A stretch of 64,000 nucleotides of DNA from Pseudonocardia sp. 73-21 (GCF_001899645.1 NZ_MKVV01000043.1:1-64000); one strand, 5' to 3'. Shown: positions 41,913 through 50,962, counted from the first letter of the stretch. Made by a program: numbers and translations. Notes: generated from the letters alone by a model not told the origin.

Positions 41913-43058
41913 ATGGACTACGGATTCAGTGCCGAGCAGGAGGCGTTCCGCCAGGAGCTGCGCGCCTTCTCCACGAAGGAGCTCGCCCCGCACTACCGCT
42001 CCGACGACCTCGCCGCCACGCTGCGGCCCGACCTCGCACCCACCCTGGCCCGCATGGGCCTGACCGGCCTGCGGGTGCCGGAGCGGTTCGGCGGCCAGGA
42101 GGCCGACGCCGTCACCACCGGGATGGCCGCCGAGGAGGTGTCGCGCGCCGACTTCAACGCCTGCTACCTGCTGCTCAACAGTGCGCTGGTCAGTGAGATC
42201 CTGCTGGCCGGGGCCGGTGAGGAGCAGCTGGCCCGCTGGCTGCCCCCGATCGCGTCGGGTGCATCGGTGCCCGCCCTTTGCCTGACCGAACCGGCACAGG
42301 GCTCCGACGCGGCCAACCTGCAGCTGCGGGCCGAGCCCGACGGCGCCGGCTGGCGCCTGTTCGGCGAGAAGACGTCGATCTCCCTGGGCATGCACGCCGA
42401 CGTCGGCGCCGTCTTCGCGCGAACCGGTGGGCCGGGCGCGCGGGGGGTCTCCGCGTTCATGGTCGACCTGGGCGACGAGCACCTGGCCCGCACCCCGCTC
42501 GACGACCACGGCAGCCGGGCCATCGGACGCGCCAGCCTGTACTTCGACGGCCTACCGGTGGGTCGCGACCAGCTCATCGGCACCGAGGGTGAGGGATTCA
42601 TCTCGGTGATGAAGGGGTTCGACTACTCGCGTGCCGTCATCGGCCTCATGTGCCTGGGGATCGCGTCCGCGGCACTCGACGACGCCTTCGCCTACGCCCG
42701 CGAGCGGGAGGCGTTCGGCAAGCCGATCGGGACCTTCCAGGGGCTGGCCTTCCCGCTCGTCGAGTGCGCCACCCATCTGCGGGCCGCCCGGTTGCTCTGT
42801 TACGAGGCGCTGGCGCTGAAGGACGCCGGGCGGGACCCGGCCGTGCCCGCGAACATGGCCAAGTGGTGGGCGCCCAAGCTCGCCGCCGACATCGTGCACC
42901 AGTCGCTGCTCACGTTCGGGCACGCCGGGTGGTCCACCGACAACCCGCAGGGGCAGCGCCTGCGCGACGTCATCGGCCTCGAGATCGGTGACGGCACCGC
43001 GCAGATCGCCAAGCTCGTCGTCGCGCGGCACCTGCTCGGCCGGGCGTTCGCGCCGTGA
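41913..43058 (+). CDS. aliB: Cyclohexanecarboxyl-CoA dehydrogenase (acyl-CoA dehydrogenase)
   Basis: A 381-residue acyl-CoA dehydrogenase with the FAD/acyl motif PALCLTEPAQGSDAANLQLR, the AFGKPIGTFQGLAFPLVECA helix and the C-terminal GLEIGDGTAQIAKLVVARHL. The catalytic glutamate expected near the C-terminus is not in a standard IYEGT context: the corresponding stretch reads IGDGTAQ. AliB-type enzymes often differ here. It would convert cyclohexanecarboxyl-CoA to cyclohex-1-ene-1-carboxyl-CoA. It lies between badI and badK, overlapping the latter (GTGA). Confidence 0.82.
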   Translation: MDYGFSAEQEAFRQELRAFSTKELAPHYRSDDLAATLRPDLAPTLARMGLTGLRVPERFGGQEADAVTTGMAAEEVSRADFNACYLLLNSALVSEILLAGAGEEQLARWLPPIASGASVPALCLTEPAQGSDAANLQLRAEPDGAGWRLFGEKTSISLGMHADVGAVFARTGGPGARGVSAFMVDLGDEHLARTPLDDHGSRAIGRASLYFDGLPVGRDQLIGTEGEGFISVMKGFDYSRAVIGLMCLGIASAALDDAFAYAREREAFGKPIGTFQGLAFPLVECATHLRAARLLCYEALALKDAGRDPAVPANMAKWWAPKLAADIVHQSLLTFGHAGWSTDNPQGQRLRDVIGLEIGDGTAQIAKLVVARHLLGRAFAP

Positions 43059-43831
43059 CCACACCCGTGCTCGCCGCGCGCACGGAGGGACGCGTCCGGC
43101 ACCTCACGTTCGACCGGCCCGACGCGCTCAACGCCCTCAACGGCGACGTCCTCGCGGCGCTGGAGAGCGAGCTCGCCGCCGTCGCGGCGGACCAGGAGAT
43201 CGGCGCGGTGCTGCTCGACGGCGCGGGCGGGCGCGCCTTCTGCGCCGGCGCGGACCTGAACGAGCTCGCCGGGCTCGACGCCGCCGCCGCCCACGACCTC
43301 ATCCGACGTGGGCAGCGGATCGTGACGGCGCTGGAGGAACTCCCGGTCCCGGTGGTCGCGGCCGTCGACGGCTACGCGCTGGGCGGCGGCTTCGAGATCG
43401 CGTTGGCCTGCCCGGTGCTGCTGGCGTCGGACCGCAGCCGGTTCGGGCTGCCCGAGTCGCGGCTCGGCCTGGTCCCCGGCTACGGCGGAACGCAGCGGCT
43501 GCGCCGTTCGGTCGGGCACGCCGCGGCGCTCACGCTCCTGCTCACCGGGCGCCCGGTCGACGCCGACCGGGCGTGGGCACTCGGCCTGCTCTCGGCACCC
43601 CCAGAGTCACCACCCGATCTGGCCCGGACCGCGGGAGAGCTGGCCGCCGACCTCGCCGCTCTGAGCCGGCCCAATCTCGGGCTGATCCTGCAGGCCGCCC
43701 GCTCCCCCGTCGACACCTCGGAGGGGCTGCGGCAGGAGGCCGCGCTCTGTGCGCTCGCGATCTCCTCCCGCGACGGTCAGGAAGGGATCCGGGCCTTCCG
43801 CGAGAAGCGCGCACCCCGCTTCGACCGCTGA
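43055..43831 (+). CDS. badK: Enoyl-CoA hydratase, BadK-like (cyclohex-1-ene-1-carboxyl-CoA hydratase)
   Basis: A 258-residue crotonase with AFCAGADLNELAGLD, the oxyanion-hole stretch VDGYALGGGFEIALACPVLL and PESRLGLVPGYGGTQRL, where the glutamates of a hydratase sit at the expected places (ESRLGL; FEIA). It ends FREKRAPRFDR, as in BadK and related hydratases. It would hydrate cyclohex-1-ene-1-carboxyl-CoA to the 2-hydroxy ester. The GTG overlaps the aliB stop; the aliA gene converges with a 13-bp gap. The specific substrate is inferred from the cluster. Confidence 0.82.
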   Translation: MTTPVLAARTEGRVRHLTFDRPDALNALNGDVLAALESELAAVAADQEIGAVLLDGAGGRAFCAGADLNELAGLDAAAAHDLIRRGQRIVTALEELPVPVVAAVDGYALGGGFEIALACPVLLASDRSRFGLPESRLGLVPGYGGTQRLRRSVGHAAALTLLLTGRPVDADRAWALGLLSAPPESPPDLARTAGELAADLAALSRPNLGLILQAARSPVDTSEGLRQEAALCALAISSRDGQEGIRAFREKRAPRFDR

Positions 43832-43844
43832 GGTCCGGCCCCGG

Positions 43845-45473
43845 CTACCCGTTGAGGAGCTCGCGGAGCTTGAACTTCTGGATCTTCCCGGTGAGGGTCC
43901 GCGGCAGGGCGTCGACCAGTTCCAGCCGCTCCGGGAGGTACTGCGTGGCCGTGCCCAGCGCACGCAGGTGCGCGGTGAGGTCGTCGAGGGTCGGGCCGGC
44001 ACCCTCCCGGGCGACCACGAACGCACAGGCCCGCTCCCCCAGCCTCGGGTCGGGCATCGCGACGAGCGCGACCTCGGCGACGTCGGGGTGGCTGTAGATC
44101 AGGTTCTCGATCTCGACGACGGGGATGTTCTCCCCGCCGCGGATGATGATGTCCTTGGACCGGCCGGTGATCCGGAGGTAACCGTCGGCGTCGATGCGCG
44201 CGAGGTCACCGGTGTCGAACCAGCCCTCGGGATCGAGCCCGCGCAGGTCGGGACGTTTGAGGTAGCCGCCGAAGAGGCTGTCGGCGCGCAGCTGCAGGCG
44301 ACCCTCCGCGTCCGCCGGGGCGGCCTCCCCGTGGTGGCCGAGGATCCGCAGCTCGACACCCGGCAGCGGGTAGCCGTCGGTCTCGAAGACCCGCTCGTCG
44401 GGATCGTCCGGGCCGGTCAGGGTGACCGCACCCATCTCGCTCATGCCCCAGCCCGAGCTGATCCGGGCCGACATCGCCTTCGTCGCCCGCCGGACCAGGT
44501 CACGGGGCACCGGCGCACCGGCGCAGAGGAACAGCCGGAAGGTCGCGAAGGCGTCCGGATCGGCTTCGGCCGCCTCGGTCAGGTCGGTGAGGAAGGGGGT
44601 CGAGGCCATGGAGAACGAGATGGCCTCGGAGCGGATGATCTCCACGGCGTGCGCGGGCCGCCAGACGTCCTGCAGGACGACCGTCATGCCCCGCATCAGC
44701 GGCATCATCAGGCCGTACAGGAACCCGGTCTGGTGGGCCAGCGGCGAGGCCATCAGCACCGTGTCCGCGGCGGTGAGACCGAGCCGGTCGGCGAAGTCAC
44801 GCACGTTGCACAGGGCGGTGTTCGAGGTGACCATCACGCCCTTCGGCTCCCCGGTGGTGCCCGAGGTGTAGGCGAGCTGGGTGACGTCGTCGGGTCCCGG
44901 CGCGCGACGCGCGAACTCCTCCCGGTCGGCGGCGGTCGGCGTGCGGGACAGCAGCCGCTCCTCGAAATCGCCCCCGCCGTCCGGACGCACCGTGACCACG
45001 TTCTGCAGCGCGGGGAGCATCCCGCCGAGCTCGGCGGCCAGGGACTCGTGGTCGAAACCGTTGAACGTCTCGGGCGCGACGAACACCACGGACTCGGCCA
45101 GCCCCAGCATGAACTCCAGCTCGCGCCGGCGGAATATCGACATCAGGGCGTTGGTGACCGCGCCCACCCGCAGGCACGCCAGGTGGAGTGCGGCGAGCTG
45201 CCACCAGTTCGGCAGCTGGATCGAGACCACCTGACCCGGCCTGATCCCGAGGTCGAGCAGGCCCGCCGCGATGCGGTCCGCGCGCTCCGCGAGCTCGCGG
45301 TAGGTGAGGCTGTGCCGCGCATGATCGGCGTCGACGTGCCCGATGACGGCGACCTGGTCCGGATGAGCGGCCACAGCGTCGTCGAAGTAGGACAGCAGGG
45401 TCCGGTTCGGCCAGTAGGTACGGGCCATGCGGTCCCGGTACTCGTCACTGAAGTCCGCGGTCAGGAGGGTCAT
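43845..45473 (-). CDS. aliA: Cyclohexanecarboxylate-CoA ligase (AMP-dependent synthetase)
   Basis: A 542-residue ANL-superfamily ligase. Motifs include LAYTSGTTGEPKGVMVTSN, SGWGMSEMGAVTLTG, WFDTGDLARIDADGYLRITG, RSKDIIIRGGENIPVVEIEN and the C-terminal lysine motif LPRTLTGKIQKFKLRELL. The start MTLLTADFSDEYRDRMARTY, with YWPNRTLLSYFDDAVAAHPD, is much like AliA of R. palustris. It would activate cyclohexanecarboxylate as the entry step to the aliB, badK, badH and badI reactions. ATG at 45473 with GGGAG upstream. It converges with badK. Confidence 0.82.
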   Translation of the reverse strand: MTLLTADFSDEYRDRMARTYWPNRTLLSYFDDAVAAHPDQVAVIGHVDADHARHSLTYRELAERADRIAAGLLDLGIRPGQVVSIQLPNWWQLAALHLACLRVGAVTNALMSIFRRRELEFMLGLAESVVFVAPETFNGFDHESLAAELGGMLPALQNVVTVRPDGGGDFEERLLSRTPTAADREEFARRAPGPDDVTQLAYTSGTTGEPKGVMVTSNTALCNVRDFADRLGLTAADTVLMASPLAHQTGFLYGLMMPLMRGMTVVLQDVWRPAHAVEIIRSEAISFSMASTPFLTDLTEAAEADPDAFATFRLFLCAGAPVPRDLVRRATKAMSARISSGWGMSEMGAVTLTGPDDPDERVFETDGYPLPGVELRILGHHGEAAPADAEGRLQLRADSLFGGYLKRPDLRGLDPEGWFDTGDLARIDADGYLRITGRSKDIIIRGGENIPVVEIENLIYSHPDVAEVALVAMPDPRLGERACAFVVAREGAGPTLDDLTAHLRALGTATQYLPERLELVDALPRTLTGKIQKFKLRELLNG

Positions 45474-45894
45474 CGTCGACTCCCGGAGTGGGTGGGATCC
45501 TGTGCCGATCATGGTTCGATCGCCGCCCGAGCCCGGATGGGCCGGTGGACGCCGGCGCAGGCGACGCGGACAGCAGGGCGAACACCACTGCGGCAACGAC
45601 CGTACCCAACCATGCGCCCCGTGCCCCAGCGCCCCGAACCGGAAGTCCGTGCGGTTCGGACACCAGCTCCGACATCCGGGATCGAAAGCGGGCACTGGTG
45701 CGCACCATGATTTCTGGAGCGCCAGCGCCTGGGCCGCGGTGGCCCCGACGTGCCGGGCGCCCGGTCGTGGACGTCGCTCGGGATCTGGGTACCAGTGCCG
45801 GGCAGCGATGTCGGGGACCTGTCGGTGGAGCATCGCCACACCCCCTACCGCCCAGGATTACAGTGCCACCAAATTGAATTGAGGTCCCTATCAA
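45474..45894. other. Divergent intergenic region between aliA and the hydrolase
   Basis: About 420 bases without a supported gene. The stretch must hold the promoters of aliA (minus) and the CocE-type hydrolase (plus). The right end (45850-45890) is AT-richer than its surroundings (AAATTGAATTGAGG) and likely carries the promoter of the plus-strand gene. Confidence 0.4.
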
Positions 45895-47616
45895 GTGGAG
45901 TTCGAGATGGCCCCTGTCGGCACCCCCGTACTGGACCGGCCGTGGCGGCGGCCGGGTGGCCTGCGCTACGCCGCCGGGCGGGCACGCAACTTCCTGCGGC
46001 CCCCGGTGACGGTCTGGGAGCCGACCCCGGGGACGGTCGTGTCGGAGCGGAACGCGGAGGTGGTGACCCGCGACGGCACCGTGCTGCGGGTCAACGTCTA
46101 CCGGCCCCCGGGGGACGGGCCATTCCCGGTGCTGATGTCCGCGCACCCCTACCGCAAGGACACGCTGCCGCGGCGCAGGGGGCGACGCTCGATCGTCGCG
46201 GCGCAGTACCGGCTCATGAACCAGCCCGCCCCGGTCGAGCACTCGACGCTGACCGGGTGGGAGGCACCGGACCCGGCCTGGTGGGTGGAGCAGGGCTATG
46301 CGGTGGTCAATGCCGATCTCCGCGGGGCGGGCACCTCCGACGGGGTGGGGTCGCTGCTCTCCGATCAGGAGGCCGAGGACGTCTACGACCTGGTCGAGTG
46401 GGCCGGTGCCCAGGCCTGGTCGGCCGGGAAGGTCGGTCTGGTCGGCGTGTCCTACCTGGCGATGTCGCAGTACAAGGCCGCTGCTCTGGGGCCGCCGAGC
46501 CTGGCGGCGATCTGCCCCTGGGAGGGGATGACCGACATCTACCGCGACCTGATGTGTCCCGGTGGTGTGTACGAGAAGGGTTTCGCCACGATCTGGACGG
46601 CAGCCAGCTCCCGGGTGGCCCGACTGAGCGTGAACATGGGCCGGGAACGCAGCCACCGCCCGCTGCGCGACGACTGGTGGCAGTCCTACGCCCCCGACCT
46701 CGCCAGGATCACCGTGCCGATGCTGGTCTGCGCCAGCTTCTCCGACAACAACCTGCACAGCCGCGGATCGTTCCGGGCGTTCGAGCGGGTCGGGTCCGCC
46801 GACCGGTTCGCCTACACGCACCGGGGCCCCAAGTGGGCCACCTTCTACAGCGCCGGAGCGCGGCAGGCCCAGAAGGACTTCTTCGACCGGTACCTGTGCG
46901 GCGACCCCGTCGCCCCGCCCCCACCGGTGCGGCTCGAGGTACGCGAGAACGGCGACGACGTCCTCGAGGTCCGCAACGAGCAGGAGTGGCCCCTGGCCCG
47001 CACCGAGTGGCGGTCGCTGTACCTCGCACCCGGCGGGCACCTCACCGACTCCGTCCCCGAGCGACCGGGACACATCGGCTTCAACCCCCGACGTCGCGCG
47101 GCCGCGTTCACCTACACCGTGCCGGAGGACCTGGAGCTGACCGGACCCATGGCGGCGAGGCTGTGGGTCGAAGTCGACGGAGGCGACGACATCACCCTGT
47201 TCGTGGGCATCGAGAAATGGCGCGGAGACCGGTGGATACCGTTCGCCGGGTCCTACGGCTACGGCCGGGACCGGGTCACCACCGGCTGGCAGCGGGCGTC
47301 CCTCCGCGCGCTCGACCCGGCACGATCGACCGAGGAGCAGCCTGTCCACACCTTCCTCGACCCCCAGCCACTACGCCCGGGCGAGTGCGTCGGCGTCGAC
47401 GTCGCCCTCGGCCCGTCATCCACCGTGTTCCGCGCCGGCGAGGCGCTGCGTCTGCTCGTCGCCGGGCGCTGGCTGACCCCGCACAACCCGCTCACAGGAC
47501 AGTTCCCCGCCCGCTACCGGCACAGCACCGCGACCCGGTCGTACCTGCGGTGGGGCGCCGATCGCCCCGCACGCCTGCTCGTCCCCGCGATCCCGCACCG
47601 GCGACAGGCACCATAG
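45895..47616 (+). CDS. CocE/NonD family hydrolase
   Basis: A 573-residue serine hydrolase of the X-Pro dipeptidyl-peptidase / cocaine-esterase family. The alpha/beta-hydrolase part has VLMSAHPYRKDTLP, GYAVVNADLRGAGTSDGVGS and the nucleophile region GKVGLVGVSYLAMSQYKAAA. The C-terminal jelly-roll starts near residue 350 and has ELTGPMAARLWVEVDGGDDI. No signal peptide is seen. Members hydrolyse esters or amides (cocaine esterase, glutaryl-7-ACA acylase). GTG at 45895 is used; ATG at 45907 is possible. It is not clearly linked to the neighbouring CHC genes. Confidence 0.87.
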   Translation: MEFEMAPVGTPVLDRPWRRPGGLRYAAGRARNFLRPPVTVWEPTPGTVVSERNAEVVTRDGTVLRVNVYRPPGDGPFPVLMSAHPYRKDTLPRRRGRRSIVAAQYRLMNQPAPVEHSTLTGWEAPDPAWWVEQGYAVVNADLRGAGTSDGVGSLLSDQEAEDVYDLVEWAGAQAWSAGKVGLVGVSYLAMSQYKAAALGPPSLAAICPWEGMTDIYRDLMCPGGVYEKGFATIWTAASSRVARLSVNMGRERSHRPLRDDWWQSYAPDLARITVPMLVCASFSDNNLHSRGSFRAFERVGSADRFAYTHRGPKWATFYSAGARQAQKDFFDRYLCGDPVAPPPPVRLEVRENGDDVLEVRNEQEWPLARTEWRSLYLAPGGHLTDSVPERPGHIGFNPRRRAAAFTYTVPEDLELTGPMAARLWVEVDGGDDITLFVGIEKWRGDRWIPFAGSYGYGRDRVTTGWQRASLRALDPARSTEEQPVHTFLDPQPLRPGECVGVDVALGPSSTVFRAGEALRLLVAGRWLTPHNPLTGQFPARYRHSTATRSYLRWGADRPARLLVPAIPHRRQAP

Positions 47617-47912
47617 GTCGCGCGTCGGTGTGCCGCGAAGGATCGGGTCATCGGGATACGACGACGGCTTCGGGTGGGATCTGCAGATCGATGACCAGGG
47701 GCCGTACCGAGAGCGCCTTCCGGCCTGGGTGTGGGACGACGTGCGCCGCTGCGTGCCCGCCGAGCTGCGGGTGGCGCTGACCGCTCTCCCCATCCGAGGG
47801 CGTCTCAGTTGTCACGCCGCATTCTGATCGTCATGTTGACAATTCTGTGTACGCCCTCCGAGGAGGTCCCACTCCGTACACCCCGTACTGGATCCGTCCG
47901 CGCGGCTCCACG
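47617..47912. other. Short gene-poor stretch
   Basis: A 65-codon GTG-started frame lies at 47630-47827 (SGYDDGFGWDLQIDDQGPYR and on), with protein-like composition but no recognisable domain and no ribosome site. It may be a real small protein or a fragment. Nothing else is seen. Confidence 0.3.
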
Positions 47913-49334
47913 TCATATTCCCAGTGCGGCGCGCAGACGGGGCGCGTGGCGGCGCGCGACCGGGATGGACTCGTAGCCATGGTGCTGCGTACTCACCGTG
48001 AGCGTCCCCGTGCCGGCGCCTTGGCCGACCTCTCGTATCCGGTGCAGATTGACGAGGTAGCTCCGGTGCACGCGCAGGAATCCCGACGATCCGAGCGTGT
48101 GTTCGATGTTGTCGATCCCGTGGTCGGCGGCCCGTACCCGTCCGCGGTCCGTGACGAGCCAGACGATGTGCCGGTCGGCCGCCGCATAGCGGATCTCCTG
48201 CGGCGACAGGATGATCAAGTGGCTCTCGTGGACGCCGACGACACGCACCGGGGCCTCCCCGACCGCGGCCGCGCTGGTGTCGTCGATCGGATGTGAACCG
48301 TCCGCGTCGAGTGTGCTCACAAGCAGGATGCCGATGAACCTGCCGCCGTGGTGCACGGGACTCACCCTGAACGCCATCTGCTCGTGCAGGAGGTTGACAC
48401 GGAAGTCGCCGGTCCATGACGGATCCGACCCGAAGTGGGCCTCCGCGGTGGCCGCGATCTCCCTGAGCTCGACCGAGAGGAACCTCCGACGTGGGGTCGG
48501 TTCCACGGCAGCCACCGGAGGGAGGTGACTACCGAGATCGTGGGCGTATTCGTTGGCCGCCACGACATTGCCGGCGACGTCAGCGACCACGACGGCCTCG
48601 CGCGTTGCCGCACTTTCCGCTGCCGCCATGAACGCCGCGAGCAGGGCTCTGCCCTCTCGGACCGCCTCCTCCCGCAACTGCGCACGGATGGAGGTGACGG
48701 CCCGCTCCATCCCGTCGGGAGGGCCGCACGCGGATCTCCAGAACGACACGGTGACGGCGCCGATGGGTCGGCCGGTCACGGCGTCGCTGACCGAGATCCC
48801 GTGGGAGGTCCAGTCGTGAAGTGCTTCCCGCCAGTGCTCCGGCCCCCGGACCGAGACGGGAAAGGGCCTGCCCAGCGAGGTGCCGAGCCCGTTGGTGCCG
48901 GTGGTGGACTCCGACCAGGTGTACAGGGGCGCGAGGCCGACGTCCTCTGCACGCCGTCGGGTGCTGCCGCCGCCCCACGAACCCAGGATCCGTCCCGACC
49001 CGTCGGTCACGGTGGTGAGCGATCCGTCCGTACCCGACGCGATGGCGCCGGCGACGCCGCCGAGTTGGGCGACGACGTTCGCGTGCAGCAACGACCTGAT
49101 GCTCGTGGTGTCGGCGCCTCCGGCCCGCGGCGGGGCTGCATCCCATGGATCCACCCCGTACAGGTCCCTGCTGCGCTGCCAGGACAACAAGATCACGTCG
49201 GGAACCCCCCGAACGTCATCCTCGCCCGCCACGAACCGCTCCCACGCCGCCCGCGTCGATCGGCCGCCCTCGTCGAATGCCTGCACCGGCGCAGACGGCA
49301 GCGCCTCCCCGTTCTCGACGATCACGCCGCTCAC
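47913..49334 (-). CDS. GAF-LytTR transcriptional regulator
   Basis: A 473-residue regulator. The N-terminus is like the GAF sensor part of AcoR/MimR-type activators (DVILLSWQRSRDLYGVDP; WSESTTGTNGLGTSLGRPFP). A PAS-like section (AVVVADVAGNVVAANEYAHD) follows. Instead of a sigma-54 AAA domain the protein ends in a LytTR DNA-binding domain (SPQEIRYAAADRHIVWLVTD; LGSSGFLRVHRSYLVNLHRI). The GTG at 49334 has AGGAG upstream. It is divergent from a SufR-like regulator, with 97 bp between. Target and ligand are unknown; small ketones, alcohols or aromatic acids are typical for the GAF part. Confidence 0.85.
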   Translation of the reverse strand: MSGVIVENGEALPSAPVQAFDEGGRSTRAAWERFVAGEDDVRGVPDVILLSWQRSRDLYGVDPWDAAPPRAGGADTTSIRSLLHANVVAQLGGVAGAIASGTDGSLTTVTDGSGRILGSWGGGSTRRRAEDVGLAPLYTWSESTTGTNGLGTSLGRPFPVSVRGPEHWREALHDWTSHGISVSDAVTGRPIGAVTVSFWRSACGPPDGMERAVTSIRAQLREEAVREGRALLAAFMAAAESAATREAVVVADVAGNVVAANEYAHDLGSHLPPVAAVEPTPRRRFLSVELREIAATAEAHFGSDPSWTGDFRVNLLHEQMAFRVSPVHHGGRFIGILLVSTLDADGSHPIDDTSAAAVGEAPVRVVGVHESHLIILSPQEIRYAAADRHIVWLVTDRGRVRAADHGIDNIEHTLGSSGFLRVHRSYLVNLHRIREVGQGAGTGTLTVSTQHHGYESIPVARRHAPRLRAALGI

Positions 49335-49431
49335 CCGCTGCTCCTGCCCGCCCGCGCTCGCCCGTCAGCGCCCTATAACACTATGACGATCCGCTTTAAT
49401 AGGCCAGAGGTGCACGAGGGGAGTCAGTGCC

Positions 49432-50139
49432 ATGGTTCAACGCCACCTGGCGCACGAGGCGTTGGCCGTGGCCAGCCGCGTCCAGATGATCGACTCGCTT
49501 CGCGCGAGCGCCCGATCCCTCACCGCCGCGGAGCTGGCATCGGTCTGTGAGCTGCATGTCAGCACGGTCCGGTTCCACCTCGAGATCCTCGAAAGGGCGG
49601 GGCTGGTGCACAGTCGGTCCGAGCAGAAAGGCACCCGAGGCCGGCCGCGCCATCTGTACACCGCCACCATGGCGGGTGCCCCGCAGTCATCCACGGGTGC
49701 CGGCTACGAGTTGCTCGCCGGCCTCCTCGCGGCGCACTGGGACGGCACGGCGGACGAGCGGGCGTCGCGCGCCGAACGGGCCGGTCGGGCCGCGGCGGGC
49801 GCGCAGCAGGTCTCGGCGCGGCAGATCTCGGGGTCGCCTCGGAGGTCGCTGTCCCTGCGCGACGCGGTCACCGAGGTCGCTGCCACGTTCGCCGAGCTCG
49901 GTTTCGAGCCGGAACTCGTCACGGAACGGGCAGGCGTGCAGATGAATCTGCACGCCTGTCCGTTCCGCTCGGTGGCCACGGCACACCCGGAGGTCGTGTG
50001 CTCGTTGCACCTCGGACTGATCCGGGGTTCGCTGAGTGAGCTGGGCGGTGCGGCCGAGGCGATCAGCCTGACCCCCTTCGTCGAGCCGCATCTGTGCGTC
50101 GCCCGCATCGTCGCGGCCGATGAGGTGGCTCTCCCGTGA
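49432..50139 (+). CDS. Predicted transcriptional regulator, COG2345/SufR-like
   Basis: A 235-residue protein. A winged helix-turn-helix lies at residues 10-75 (AAELASVCELHVSTVRFHLE, AGLVHSRSEQKGTRGRPRHL). The C-terminal domain has the conserved NLHACPFRSVATAHPEVVCS and LHLGLIRGSL segments with a cysteine/histidine set that in SufR-like proteins binds metal or an Fe-S cluster. It is divergent from the GAF-LytTR gene. ATG at 49432 after GAGGGGAG. It may sense redox or metal state; the target is not evident. Confidence 0.82.
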   Translation: MVQRHLAHEALAVASRVQMIDSLRASARSLTAAELASVCELHVSTVRFHLEILERAGLVHSRSEQKGTRGRPRHLYTATMAGAPQSSTGAGYELLAGLLAAHWDGTADERASRAERAGRAAAGAQQVSARQISGSPRRSLSLRDAVTEVAATFAELGFEPELVTERAGVQMNLHACPFRSVATAHPEVVCSLHLGLIRGSLSELGGAAEAISLTPFVEPHLCVARIVAADEVALP

Positions 50140-50199
50140 GCGCCGGCGACCCGATCCCTGTTCCCCGTGAACATGGAGGTGCAGCGCAGCGTCGAGTTG

Positions 50200-50401
50200 G
50201 ACCTTCTTCCTCCGCGAGGCCGCAAGCTTCCCGATCTACGACGGTGGCAACTTCGGCATGCAGCGCCGCCGTGTCCACGGCATCCTGGCCAGCTCCGACC
50301 TCGACCCGAGAGCCCTGATGGACAACAACTACGTCGAGTTCACCAAGGAGATGGAGACCATCGACACCATCGCGACGCCCACACCCGTCGGAGCCCGCTG
50401 A
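50200..50401 (+). pseudogene. Acyl-CoA dehydrogenase C-terminal fragment
   Basis: The plus frame FFLREAASFPIYDGGNFGMQ, then RRRVHGILASSDLDPRALMD and ending TPTPVGAR at a TGA, is the C-terminal tail of an acyl-CoA dehydrogenase. It matches the YDGGNMGVRRRQLHEMF region of the gene at 23391-24646. No N-terminal part is present. It may be left from an acyl-CoA dehydrogenase of the same subfamily. Confidence 0.7.
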
Positions 50402-50494
50402 GCCCGCGCTGCGATCCGGGCGCTCTGGTTGAGGCCAACGGCCGACTCCGAGGTGGGGGTGCTCGGCCGCTGAGGAGGGGGTGCCGCTCGCAGG

Positions 50495-50690
50495 TCAGCG
50501 GTTTCCCCCTCGTGCCTGACCCGCGCGAATCAGACGCTGGTGGGTGCCGGTCGTCCGGCCTCGCCCTAACCGGAGCCCCTGCTGGCGGCCGGTGATGTCG
50601 AGCTTGGTGTAGATGTTGCGCATGTGGTACTCGACCGTCTTCACCGTGAGGAACAGTTCGGGGACCGCCACGCCGGGAAGATCACGATCT
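50495..50690 (-). pseudogene. LuxR helix-turn-helix C-terminal fragment
   Basis: The minus strand encodes AVPELFLTVKTVEYHMRNIY and then TKLDITGRQQGLRLG, the last helices of a LuxR-type DNA-binding domain. The N-terminal region of the regulator is absent and the first helix is altered. It lies about 270 bp before the toxin gene and could mark a lost regulator of it. Confidence 0.65.
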
Positions 50691-50805
50691 ACGGCTGGAG
50701 TATTAGCACCACTCGGCGGGGACGTGACCCGCACCTTCAGACTCCGATCACACCCTCCATGTGCAGACGTTCCACACGGCGTACTCCGAATAGTCCAGTA
50801 CCCGC

Positions 50806-50818
50806 AGTAGTAACTACT
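50806..50818. promoter_or_regulatory. Small palindrome upstream of the toxin gene
   Basis: AGTAGT-A-ACTACT lies about 145 bp before the TcA start, within a stretch less GC-rich than its surroundings. It may be an operator; no promoter boxes can be fixed with confidence. Confidence 0.3.
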
Positions 50819-50962
50819 CGGACCAGGTTCCGCTCTGGTGCGTCGCTCAGATTTCGGTGAAGATACCCCGGGCGATGCCGGTGTAGCTGCGACCACGCAG
50901 GAACTACCGGCTTCGCTGCACGACCCCTGGTGGCAGCCGACTGTCCGTATTGGAGATTTCTG

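Noticed and set aside
45445..45708. 88-codon minus-strand frame with a hydrophobic stretch ahead of aliA
   Set aside because: It has a signal-like segment but no domain, no ribosome site, and overlaps the aliA start region; left unannotated.
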